Origin: Phoebastria nigripes
Lineage: Eukaryota; Chordata; Aves; Procellariiformes; Diomedeidae
DNA length: 64,000 bases
Direction of reading: 5' to 3'
Assembly (NCBI GenBank): GCA_035582835.1
Contig: JAYKAV010003110.1
Location: 1,083,713-1,147,712 of the forward strand
Below are positions 52,757 through 64,000 of this stretch, piece after piece (position 1 is the stretch's first letter; every line of letters begins with the position of its first letter). A program made the position numbers and the translations under genes. The notes beneath the pieces are model-generated. The model was given only the letters and a program-made list of their open reading frames with translations. It did no database searches and was not told where the DNA came from.

Positions 52757-54917
52757 GTCACTCAACAGTGTTGCCAAGAAAACTGCTGGAGACTGGTATC
52801 AATCAATGTCTGTTTATCTGTCTAGGACTCTGTCTTCAGATACAAAGTTTAGGTAACTCTATACGTTATCAGAATAATAAAGTTGCGAAGCCAAACATTC
52901 GAAAGTTAGGTAGTCTTAGAATTAAGTTTGCCAGTGCAGTGTTCATTTGCCATCCTTCTGAATACACATTTTGATATTCTTCCTCAATGACACGCTTGTG
53001 GTAAAATGAAATAGAGAAATGAGTGAACAATTATTCATTGTTCTTAGTTCATGCACAGAACCCAGGCGAACATATATTCTGTTCTTGCAATAATCTGTTT
53101 CACTTGCATTTTAACCTCTGCATGGAGTCAGGCTAGTGCCTCTTTTCAAAATAATAAGTTGCTACTTCCCTGCATTGCTTGTTTTCTCAGAAGTGCTAGA
53201 TATGTGGCCTGTGGAAGGAAAGCATGATCGAGTTTGTGCTCAACACAGCTGGTGTATCAGACGATACAAGAAGATCATTAATGCAGATTTTAATGCTGAG
53301 CCTTTACTGATTTCTTGGGAGTATGTGCAAATGGCAGTTTCCAAAATCTTATAACTCGGTCCCATATTCATTTGAAGAGATAAAACATGCTTTTTGGAAA
53401 TGAAGACATACTCTTCTTTCAAAATCCTTCTTGAAATTTTTCAAAACAGTTATGGCTGAAGGAAACATCAACCAAAGAAAATGCAGCCTGGAAAACTGGC
53501 TAAATGACTTTTTGTGGGATACTTCACAATGGCTGGAATAGCAGCAAGTAACTGTCACAGACTGAAGAATGGAATCTAAAGTGCTCATCATCCACTCAGC
53601 GCAGGGCTTTATAGGTTACTAATTCCTTTTTGCCATTTATTGCAGACCTCACTGTTGGTTACTGGAAAGGTCAACAGTTTCTCCTACCATACATGGGTCA
53701 AGGAATTTGGAGTTATCTTTTTTCACCTGGCATATTTCTGAGTTTATTTCCCTTACCTATGGCTTCTTTTGCATATGCTTAAGCAAAGGTTTGTCTGCTC
53801 ACATGATTGTGGGTAGACCTGCAAAGCAATTTTGAAGGCTCTTTCTTTAAGCTGAGCGAGGAGCTATCAGCATGGCATGTTTTTCAATGCAGTGTTCTGC
53901 TCCTCCACACAAGGAAGAAAAGCTTAAATTTTCTGCAGCACTGCAGTATTCCAGATGCCATCAAACAGGGAAGATTGAGGGCTAAATAGGCATAATTCAA
54001 GGTGAGGGATTGAACATTTGGACTCTCTGCTTTTCTTCTCCTCAAATTTCTCCTTCTTTCATCCTATCCATCTTTGCCTCTCATTATTGTTTTTTTCCTC
54101 TAGAGTAACAGTAGCGTGAAAGCAGTTGTCCGTGTGCCTGATTCTCAGCCCTGCCATTTCATAGGCATATTTCTTTAAAGACATTGAGATCCTAACTTAA
54201 TCTGGTATTGGGCCAAGACTCAGCAGACAGATTCAACTGCACTTAATCTCCCAATCATTTTGGTCCAGGCTATCCATGTCCAGTCTTGATGTATAACACC
54301 CTTGCTACTCCAGTGTGCTCTGTCTCCTTAACAGAAGCAATTGACACTGCCAAAGTGTGTATACTGCTTGACCATTTTTCTTAAAGGAATAAATGTACAT
54401 GAGAATTTAGAATGGACATTTGAAAGGGACAGAGCCACTATGTAGAAGCAGTCATAGAAAGCTGTTTAAAAGATACCCTGGACTCTCTAAGAGGGCAATT
54501 TTTAAAAGTGCTGGCAGCTCTTAGCACAGTCTTTAAAAGCCCAGTGCATTGCCAACAGGCAAAGTTTTCCTGTATGTCTGTAATTCAACGTTTTTATAAA
54601 ATTGTTTTTTATTTGACCAACTGCCAATCTAATCAGTTGGTAATGAACTTGATGTTTTAGCTGTGAGCTGAAGTAAGAAAGCGAGAGAGCACTCAAAGTC
54701 TGCAACAGCAGGATCAACAGATTTTTCAGTGTTACTTCTCCATCAAAGAAGCAAATAATTTGGAATTTAAATGAATGGTAGAATTAACCAGTTTTTCAAA
54801 TTCTTCCAAGGGTTCTTGAGCTTCTAATCTCAGGTTTTTTTCACTCAAGGTGGCTGAAAAAGAAATATGCTTTGAACATTGTTATTTTTAATCTCCAACA
54901 ATGTTCTCTGTTTCCTG

Positions 54918-54932
54918 CCACCACCACCACCA
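54918..54932. repeat. (CCA)n short repeat
   Basis: Five CCA units. A simple repeat with nothing else recognised around it. Confidence 0.85.
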
Positions 54933-57900
54933 AAATATTGAGTGGCTTTCACTCATCCCAAAGTGTGGGATTTTTTAATCCACTTTTTTAAGTGGTCATT
55001 GTAAATAAGTAACATTTAATAAAATGCATTCTGGAATAAACAGATCTGCCAATCATAAAGCAAAAAAGAAGAAAAAAAACTGGTTAATGTTGGCATTAGC
55101 AATTGGGATTGTGCCATCCCCACTTAACTTGTGGGTAGGAAAGAAAGTAATTTTATAAACTATTCACTGAAGATTAATTCAACAAATATCATACTCAAGT
55201 CCTCTTTTTCTTCTGTTATTGTGTACCATCTTTTTAATGTCATTCAGGGGAACATAGAACTCAATGCTCAGCTAGTATGAATTTTCATGGCTCTGTTGAA
55301 ACCAATGGAGCTAGACCAATTTACTCCAGCTAGGGTCTGCTATTTATTTAAAAAAATAAATTATTCTGAGTGCATATTAGAAAAGTGATTCTGTAGACAT
55401 TTTGCAACAATGGGCAGTTCTCGGTTATTCCTTTTTTGCTCTACAGAAGCAACTGCTGATAAGTCTCATCAAATGATGCTTCTCAATACAGCAGCCCTGG
55501 CAGTTTATATTAGCGGAAGACAGGTTAGGTGTTGAGTGAGTTAAGAAAGCATATCCTTGCTAATTAATTTATTTTCTATATTGGCCTGCATTGGGTACAG
55601 ATGCTTTCATCCAACCTGAAAGGTACCATGGCAAGCAGGTGTTACAACAATCTTAGCCCAGAGGTTAAGTCTTTTTGCCTGGCAGCATTCCAGCTACAGA
55701 CTGGAACTAGCTTTTGGAGAAGTTGTCAGTGAGATTGATTGCATTTTGGAATTTCCGTTGATTAATTATCTCTCCAATTCTTCACCATAGGCAACACTCT
55801 GGGTTTTGAGACTATGCATTAAAACTTACTGTGCTTGTGCTCATCAGTTTGAGACATTGTGGGATTTTGATAGGTCATATCTTACAGGAAGGGAGACAGA
55901 GGTTAGATAGTAGCTGTGCTGCTGTACTTCTTCACAGACCACAGAAAACAGAGAAAACCATCTGGGCAGGGTTTTCATACTGAATTTGCACCTAGCCTTC
56001 ATAATTGCCAATAGTCACGTTAAGTGACTGACTTCGGTAGCAATGACAATTCACAGCGTTATGGCTGGTTGGTGTGCTAGGAACCAGTTTATTCTTGACA
56101 TTTTGTGAAGGGATAAAGGATTCAGTTTTTATTTAGTTAGTTTTTCTTTGCTGTATACAAAGATTAGCACAGGTCAGCATAAAGGAATAGCACAGTACGT
56201 CTTATTAAAAGCATGCTATTGCTTACAAACATCAATATGGAAAGATCCAGATAGAAAAGCCACTCTTGTTATACGTTTACCATTCTAACCCAACTAAGAG
56301 ATATTTATTTCAGCAGCCACTTGTAAAACCCTCTTTCTAACATAAATCTTGGGTCTTAAAGGAGTGGAGCAGTAGACTAACCAGCTTAATAAAAAGAGAG
56401 AGATGATACACAACTAATGGACAGGGCATTGCAACCAGGTGTTATCAAATCATTCATTGCACTAAGTGCTCTCTCAAGTTCTGTTGTAAAAACAATTAAA
56501 GTACTGATGGCAGGCTTAAGTTACTTCAAATCATTTGGCAGAATTGATCCACAATTATCTTTGTAATCCCTGAAGCCCCAAGTACTAAATCCTCCATCCA
56601 CTTTATATTTCTTACACACGGTTCTCATACCTGTCAGCTGCCATGCTCAATATCCACTGGAACCAGCAACTTCACTGGACCCAAGAATTCCAAACTCTAA
56701 ATCTGCTTGTGCTCTGAATACTCAAGTTCAAGTGTACAAAACACCCGTATGACAGTATACCCATCAGCTTTCAAAGAGCTTGTAGTTTGTAGTCACGTTT
56801 GCTGTGTATATGAATGTGTACAATTATGGAATAAGTGAGATATTGAATAAGATGCTCTCTGTGGACACTTATTTAAAATTTGAAAGACTGTTGTCTTCTG
56901 TTTAGTGTCACAAGGCTTGTAGTCATTCTGCTTTTTAGGAAATGTTATGCTCATCTCTAATATGAATCTCAAAAAGAAATAGAAAAATGCCTTTAGTGGA
57001 ATTTTGTATGATTTCTCCAAAATGTAATATAGACATTATCATATCAGATGAGTAATTCATATGGCATGGCACCTTTCCTCTGGCAGTTTAGAAATGCAAC
57101 TCCCCTTGGCAGGGAAAATGTCAGTCCAAATGATTAGAGTTTAGCAGAGTTACACGTACCCGAGCACAAAATTGGACAATGGCAAGTGTTAGACAGCCTG
57201 AATTATAGGCAGTGATTTTTGTGATACCCATAATAATTTGGAGATTTGTGCCTCTCACATCATCATTCTAAAACCTAGAAGCCAGATTTTCTTCTGTGGC
57301 TAATGACATGAGGGAAGAGGCATGAGAGGAATGAGAGGCAGGAGAGGAAGTTTTGCCTGACTTTTACCCTGTGGATGTTAGACCACAATGTGCCCACAGC
57401 AGGTAATAATGGAAGAGCTGCCAGACGGCTTAGTGATGGGGGGATGAGTTGGTACATGACTTAACCGTGCCAATTTTGAGCTATGAAGTCAAACCAGAAT
57501 AGTCCCACTGGAGACTTCACTGTGGGAATCTCTGGCTGAAAAGATTTTTTCTTGTGCGGCCTCTGTGCAGTGTAAAGAGAACAAAGCAAGGCCAAGAACG
57601 CACCCCTATTTTCTGCAGAATTAATGGAGGCTTCCATTTCACTGTCACCAGCCCTGACCCTCAGATAGAAAGGGGTTTTAATTGCCTTCCTACTGTTGAA
57701 GTTTATCCCCACTTGTTTAGTCTCCCCAGTTCAGGCATCGGGCGTCAATGCACTTTTGTTAGTTTTAATGCCAACATATTGAACCATTAGAACAGAGGGC
57801 ACCACTTAGTCCATTACCCAGTCAATTTTCAGTTTAAATACCATTCTTGTAGGCTTGTAAGGGATTAGAATTGGTTTGAGTGGCGCAGTGAGCTTTTTGG

Positions 57901-58799
57901 TCTCTGTTGCACAAAACAGGGAGTTATTCTGCCTCCTTGATGATAAGTTGCTCAGAGTAAGGGAAGAAAACAGAATTTCAGTTATTGAATATTTAATTCT
58001 GGACAGCAGTTTAATCAGAAGTGGGATTTGGGCAATTGCTCTACCCCCCACCTAACATAGTACAGTTTCAGTTCTTAGTATTCCTTAATTATCCCACTGA
58101 GATGTTTGAGGAGCAACTAGTAGTAAATGAACTTGGCAAATCAGCTATTACCCAAGTAATGAAATACAAATACATATGTTTGACAATTCTACAGGGAAAT
58201 TGCCGAAGCTAGGATTCTCCACGGATTGTGTTGGCCAAGAGAGAAAAAACAGGTGTTGTTATCAAATTTTGTATACAAACAATTTGACTAGAGTTTTATA
58301 ATAATGTGAAGCTTTTTTCCCCTTCAGCTAATTCCAAGTATGTTGGTTAATGTATGGAGAGCACTGATTGTCAAATAATGAATCTGTAACGGCTGTGGAT
58401 TCACACAGTGACGTAGTTCTAAATATTCAAGGATTTTACATTAACATTATATCTAAGGGTGCATATCAACTTTGCATCTAACCTTAAACAAAGGAGAGTT
58501 CAGCTCTACTGAGAAAATTGATTTTATTCAACAGTAAGACGAGGGAAATTAGTACATTCAATATTTGTAGAAAGAAAATAAGCAAAGCCCACAAGTCTGG
58601 GTGCTTTGAGATTGTTCTTTGTTTTAGTAATTATACCTTTATATGTTAGATCTCATATTTACACTTTCAGAAGTATTCTAAATGGTTTATGCATCAATCA
58701 TGTCCTGGACCTGCTGGATTTCTACACAATTTTACAATGAACTTACAGCCAAACTAATTCAAAGTGAAACTTGAGTTTTAACTTTACAGCTGTAGCTAT

Positions 58800-59010
58800 C
58801 TCATTCTGTCTGTCTGGGACATTAGAACAATTTAATTAGTAACCAAATGTCAGTTGCCTCTAGTTCGTTTGCATGATATCTCAATGTGCTGATTTCTCAA
58901 ATTAACATAATTTATTATTTAAGCTGTCTTGGATTTCAGGGACGAAGTTGTTTGAATTATTTCATCTGAGGCCTTTTATTCATATGCAAGAGGACACAAA
59001 TAGGAATACT
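58800..59010. promoter_or_regulatory. Candidate conserved non-coding element with octamer-like site
   Basis: Holds TTTGCAT (58868-58874), AATTTAATTAG and several further ATTA cores in about 200 bases free of repeats. The combination of POU and homeodomain cores is typical of neural enhancers, but it is also expected by chance in AT-rich DNA. Low confidence. Confidence 0.2.
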
Positions 59011-59803
59011 TCATCAGGATGCATTTACTTATGTTTACCATAGGACAATAAGCCAAGGTAAAGCAAGGAAATACTCCCAAGCCTCACAGATCTTCATTTT
59101 GCCATTAGCCATACCAGTTTAAACAGTATGCCTCAAGAAATATCGACAGGTCAAGTACAGCAGAGAAGAGTGTGTGTCCCAGTGGCCTTTACACTGACAG
59201 TTTCTCCCACATTAAAGAGTTAACTAGCAGCCTACCAGCTCGGAGTGGAAGCTAATGAATGAAATGGAGATTGATATAGACTCTCTTTGGAGGTGCATCG
59301 ATCTGTATCTTCTGAACTCAGCTTAGGAATTCTGCAGGCAGCATTGCATGAGTAACCCTGGCATGGTGCCCATTAGCAAATAACTCCTTTAATGTTTGTC
59401 TTCAATTGATTCACTTATTGTTGTACTGACTACTAGGTAGTTCTGCAAACTTTCTTGTATTTTGCCAGTGTAGTAACAAGTTATGTAAAGGTCTACTACA
59501 GGAATTTGATTTTGGAAGTCAAAACTGAAGCAAACTCTCAAGCAACTTTCTTCATTCTGCTTATTTCCTTCTCCTGCTACCCGCCACCCACCCCAAATAG
59601 CATCAGGTAATTATTCAACTGAGATGCATAACTGCCACATACACCCAAAAATTGCAAATTTCAGTAGTTTTATAAATCATTTTGTTGTGCTGTCTAAGCT
59701 GATATCTCAGTCAGAGCAATCAAAAGGAATGTGCTCTTAACTGTGAAGTATTTCCATTTATTGCTTTAAATTCATACTGAATTAATAGAAGTGTATGTAG
59801 GAA

Positions 59804-59818
59804 TTTTTTTTTTTTTTT
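59804..59818. repeat. T15 homopolymer
   Basis: Fifteen T in a row. On the minus strand it would read as an A tail, but no retroposon body is recognisable next to it. Confidence 0.9.
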
Positions 59819-62800
59819 CTGATGGTGTCTAGCATGGAATGTACCTACAAAGACAAGTTTCAGCAGGAAGGCCTTCCTTATTTTCTGCTTAGCGGCTCAG
59901 GAAAGGTTGGACCCTTACTGAACAGCAGAGAGAGAATTAATCTCCCAACTTCGGCTGTCTGAAAAGTAGTCACCTAGTTCAAGTCTAAGTCTAAATTGCT
60001 GTATAGTCAAAGAGGGAGAGCAATTCACTCCTTCTGTCTTGAGCAACTGTGAGTAGTCTCTCTCCATCAACTAGGGAGGAAGCATGTACAACTAGCCTTG
60101 ACTACGTCTCAAGTTTTATGATATGAAACCTAAACAACATCTATAGATTGAATGCTTAACCCTGTAAGCAAATTTATGTATGCAAACAAGCTAGTGAAAC
60201 CAACCAGAAATGATGACCTAATATTGCTGAGGCAATGAAAATCTCAAAATCCTATACCACCTGCAAAATCTCAGTGGAGACTTTTGGCTGCAGACTTCAT
60301 CACACAGAAAATTCAAATCTGGCTCATGGCTCTCCACGTTTTATGTATGTAGATATCAATTTTCAAAGCATGTAAAATTATAGAACTAATAACTCTAAAA
60401 AGTTAGAAGCATTCATAGGTGATTTTTCTGTCTGCAATTGAATTGTCATTAGGAGAGGTAGACACAAGCCACTTAGTGGCATTTTACAGAAAAGTTTAAA
60501 CCAAACACATTTAAGAATAAGTTATATTGTTCCATCTGTTCTCTTTTTCTGTCAAAAGTTTTCTGCCTATCTTTTGTTTTTCTTTGCACACTTTTGTTTT
60601 TCTGCCTGCAGTGTAGGCAGAGAGATCTTTTCATGGTAAAATAATTGTTTTGATTATAGGCTTGAATCAAGCATCTGTAAATCAAGGTGGAACCTGATGT
60701 AAAATTATTGGTTCCTTTGAAATATTTTTTGTATTGAAAATCAAAACAAAAAAATTTTACATAAGAATTTAAAATGACAAAATGAGAATTTTTAATAGGA
60801 AATTATTGAGAATTTGTGGTTATTATTTTGATGGCTTTTCATCATTGACAGCTGTAATTGCTATCAGGTTGTTTTTTTCTTAATCATCATGTGTATCTTC
60901 TGAAACTCTTGCTTAGGTGTCCACTTAGAATTGTAAGTATTATACTTAATTAATTTAGGAAGTATTAAGTAAAAATCTTATTCTTGTGATCTAAGCACAT
61001 CATTTATTACAATGATTATTGTTTAAATTTCATTCCTGGAACTGCCTATTTTGATTAAGAAGTTGACATGATAAAAAAGTCAGGAAATTTTAATTTGTAC
61101 AAAAGTGCGGGTCTTCTTGTTCACTTTAACTCACACCTTACAGTAAAATGTGCTTTGATTTTAATCCTTACACTTATAACTCCATTGACTTTGGGAAATT
61201 GTTTTTGACTTACACCATGGCAGATGAGAATCAGAATTAGGTCTGATACCAGCATATTTCTTAAGACAGAAGCAAAAGAATAGTTATAAGTAGTTTTTGC
61301 CTTCTGAACCTAATGGATTGTCAGGCATGCTTGACATTATTCTATAGGCAAGGCCACAGAAAATCAATACATCTTAGGCAAGGTTTAATTTATTTGTAGG
61401 TTCTTACAACTAACAACTTTCCATTTCTGTTTGTTGATTTTCTTTTTAGCTTTTGCTCTCATGAATAGCTACAATTTTTTCCTCCCATTGTAACACAAAC
61501 TACAAGAACTGTGATGTCATTGTAATTTTTGTTAAAGACTAGGTACATGAACGAACAACACAAAAATGGAAACTGTACCTTTAAAGAATTTGGCACAATA
61601 GAATCAAGCTTCTCCGACTCCCACCTTGGACGACACAATGTATTTTCTATTATAATATTTTTGTTTCTATTACAGCAGCACCTGCAGCCTTCGAATAGTC
61701 TTGGGTGTCTTCATGCCAGGTGCTATACAGTTGTATTCTAACTGAAAATCTCTCCTGTGATGATTTTCTCATCTGAATAGAATAAACAGAAGTAGTATGA
61801 AGGAAAGTAATGCTGTCATTGTTCATAAGGAAATGAGTTACTGAGAAATGAAGCGAGATACTCAAAGACACTTTGGAACTTAGAAATTATTTATAATTCC
61901 TCAGGATAAATAGAGTAACCTGAATACCAAGACTAAGTTTTGAGTCTTATACTGGGTGGTTTTCTTGTTGAGAATATTTTCAATTGCACCACAATTCAGA
62001 TGTGCCCATTCTGTAAATAGCATTGCAGTAAAGCTAGCTTTCATGTGCTTGATGCTATTGTTCAGAGGTGCATAAATGTGGAAAGGAGGATACTCTTTTT
62101 GCAAGAAGTTTTAACTGAAACTGTAGATGGACGTTGCTTTTTTGTTGTATTGGGAAAGGTTGCATTTGGCTTAGCGATAATAACTCTATGGTTCTACTGT
62201 AATTTAGTGTATTACCAGATCCCATTTCTTCCAGTTAGTCATCCCCATCTTTTCATGCATGCTTAGCCTACTGCAATTCAGGGCATTGACTCCAGTGCCA
62301 TTTCAGTTAGTCACCATTGACAAACAGATAAGCTACTCTCAGACCTAAATGGGATTTTAACTTGTTCGACCAGAATCATAAACATTTGTGGCTACATGGC
62401 CAACTTCTAATAAAACTTTGTAAGTAGGAGTCACTATATCACTATCACTGTCTTCCTTACCAACACAAAGACATTTCAGCACAAAAGTGGAACTGTGCAA
62501 GACTCAAGTGAGGAAGTAGAGGGTGTATAACAGTAAGATCAGGCATTTCAAAGCGATTCTTTACACTGGTAATAGATACAGCAAATGTATGGATTTTGTT
62601 AGGATTCTTCTGACAGCCATGAACACAGATATATTTTACAGTAATGTAACTGTCCTAAATCCCTAGCAGGGAATACAATGACTTCTAGTATTATTTTTCA
62701 CCATACTGGCTACACTAAAGAAGCTGTATTTGATTAATTTCTTGAAGTTATTTGACTTTTTTTAAAAGGCTATGATAACCTTGGTTTAGTTCTAGTTGTT

Positions 62801-64000
62801 CAACCAATGTTATACCTGATTTAAAAAAAAATCAGATACCTAGACAAAGATAAATTACTGAAACAAATACACAAAAGGTGTTTTATATGTGTCTCACAAT
62901 ATTTGCTACAAGATAGACCTGTAAGAATATAACTCCAGAATTTTGGGCTACGTCTTTTTCTGATTGACTTGTATCTGTGTTTTTCTCTGTATGTTTATGT
63001 CAAGAGAGAATGGAAATTGTAGCAGACCTTCTAGCTTTACCTAATATACTTAGGAAAATCAGTCAAGATATCCTAAATAACGTTTTCATATGTTTCTGAA
63101 ATAGCATATTTTGACTGAAATTTCGCCATGTTTGACCTTTGCCTAGAGGTCAAACATGAAAGCAAATTTCTTCAGAGCTGCTTTCTAGTGACTCAACAGC
63201 TGGGGAAAATCAAAACTTGTCATCTGTTGTCAGTAAATTATTAAACCTTTCAGCTTAAAAACCCAATCATCTTTATAACCTTGCTAATCAATGTAATAAC
63301 TTAGTAGACTGAATTTTATTCTCTCAAATCTTACTCTAAAACATTTCTCTGGCTGTTAGTAAAGGCTGTAACTTCATGCAGTTGTAAGCACATGATCAGC
63401 AAAGGCATACAGAATGGAAACAAGGAAGGGCATAGGAGGAGCTTTATTAGCTTCATTGAGGAAAGAGCTATATTTTCCCTCTTCCTCATCTCTGAAATAT
63501 GAGACACTTATTCTTGTCCAGTGCCTTAAATTACTTCATCTGATCTATAAACATTAGTCAAGATTGGCCATCTTTATTCTAACGCTTTGAGTTTGACATC
63601 TTTTCCCCAACCCATCTGATTCTTCTCATCCTGCCACTGCAAGACAGGACGTAACATGGTGAGTGCGTACAATCTCTCCTTCCCTTTTACACTGTTATGG
63701 TTCATGAGCCATCTCAGATCTTTCACTTACATTTTATTCTAGCAGCTTATTGTATTGAGCCTCATATTTGCACTGGACACCAGATGCAAGTTGATATTTT
63801 AATAAAATCTATGTATACTTTGACTTCTAGATTGTTGACCTTTTCATTGTCAGTGTAAAACTGAGATTTCAGCAAGGAGAAAGGCAAAATTCATCAGAAG
63901 CCTTGCTTATATACTCAAAAAAGAAAAATGTGAGGGACACACAGCATTCTGGAAGTCTGTTTCAAACTACACTTCAGGGCAGGGAGTGCAGAAGATTCCC

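Larger units (their letters stand above)
51543..53990 (-). pseudogene. Decayed protein-coding relic of unknown origin, several broken frames
   Basis: On the minus strand, protein-like frames follow one another with shifts and stops. About 53930-53349 holds one frame with several stops, its last part (53591-53349) open for 80 codons. A second frame overlaps it at 53422-53240. About 52740-52172 is one frame with a few stops. 52189-52016 is open for 57 codons, 52019-51873 for 48, and 51773-51543 for 76. The frames change at nearly adjacent positions, as expected when small indels break one ancestral frame. The inferred residues look like ordinary globular protein rather than low complexity. I recognise no domain and cannot name a parent. 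A retrocopy is favoured because no splice-like gaps are obvious over 2.4 kb, but no clear poly(A) tail is seen: a T run near 51137 on + lies about 400 bases beyond the last frame. A transposon or viral relic, or chance, are alternatives. Confidence 0.38.
5965..64000 (+). other. NPAS3: NPAS3 intron downstream of the PAS-A exon (5' part, over 58 kb)
   Basis: From the donor at 5965 to the window end I see no further NPAS3 exon; the next one should start with a Val codon followed by the rest of PAS-A. The sequence is AT-rich and mostly unique. Repeats are sparse, as usual for birds: one solo LTR, two CR1 fragments, microsatellites and homopolymers, listed separately. Long stretches hold nothing I can name beyond chance open frames (5971-8051, 8650-34784, 34859-42939, 43076-47578, 47726-51540 and 53991-64000), apart from the small repeats and candidate elements listed on their own. 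Confidence 0.7.

Noticed and set aside
63600..63670. Possible small exon with TGCAAG acceptor and ATG/GTGAGT donor
   Set aside because: It would be only about 15 bases and matches nothing in NPAS3; splice-like motifs are frequent by chance in 58 kb.

Overview
The window looks like about 64 kb of a bird chromosome lying almost entirely inside introns of one very large gene. I recognise one coding exon, at 5875-5964 on the + strand. It encodes 30 residues beginning [13 protein letters not shown] and ending [14 protein letters not shown], the first half of the PAS-A domain of an NPAS3/NPAS1-type bHLH-PAS transcription factor. It has a clean pyrimidine tract plus AG in front and GTAAGT behind. 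NPAS1 and NPAS3 appear, from memory, to be identical over these residues. The AT-rich setting and the more than 58 kb without a recognisable next exon favour NPAS3, which is known for very large introns rich in conserved non-coding elements.

The avian assignment rests on repeats. There is a nearly complete solo LTR (8052-8649) of the ERVL-like family common in bird genomes, and two fragments of the avian LINE CR1 (34785-34858 on +, 47579-47725 on -). Other repeats are short microsatellites, homopolymers and small tandem duplications. No tRNA, rRNA or CRISPR array was recognised. Almost all short open frames look like chance in AT-rich intron.

Layout: 1-5874 is the upstream intron, with a G-run and alternating purine-pyrimidine tract about 0.5 kb before the exon. 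5965-64000 is the downstream intron. It carries the LTR, the CR1 fragments and several blocks dense in homeodomain, forkhead and E-box-like sites that are candidate enhancers (best at 42940-43075). It also carries one unexplained region at about 51540-53990, where the minus strand shows successive protein-like but broken reading frames. That region is the least explained part of the window and may be a decayed retrocopy or other coding relic; I could not name its source. Two single ambiguous bases (50402 and 51820) mark it as draft assembly sequence.

How it works together: the only confidently functional product is the transcription factor exon. The rest is intron, old mobile-element debris and possible regulatory DNA.
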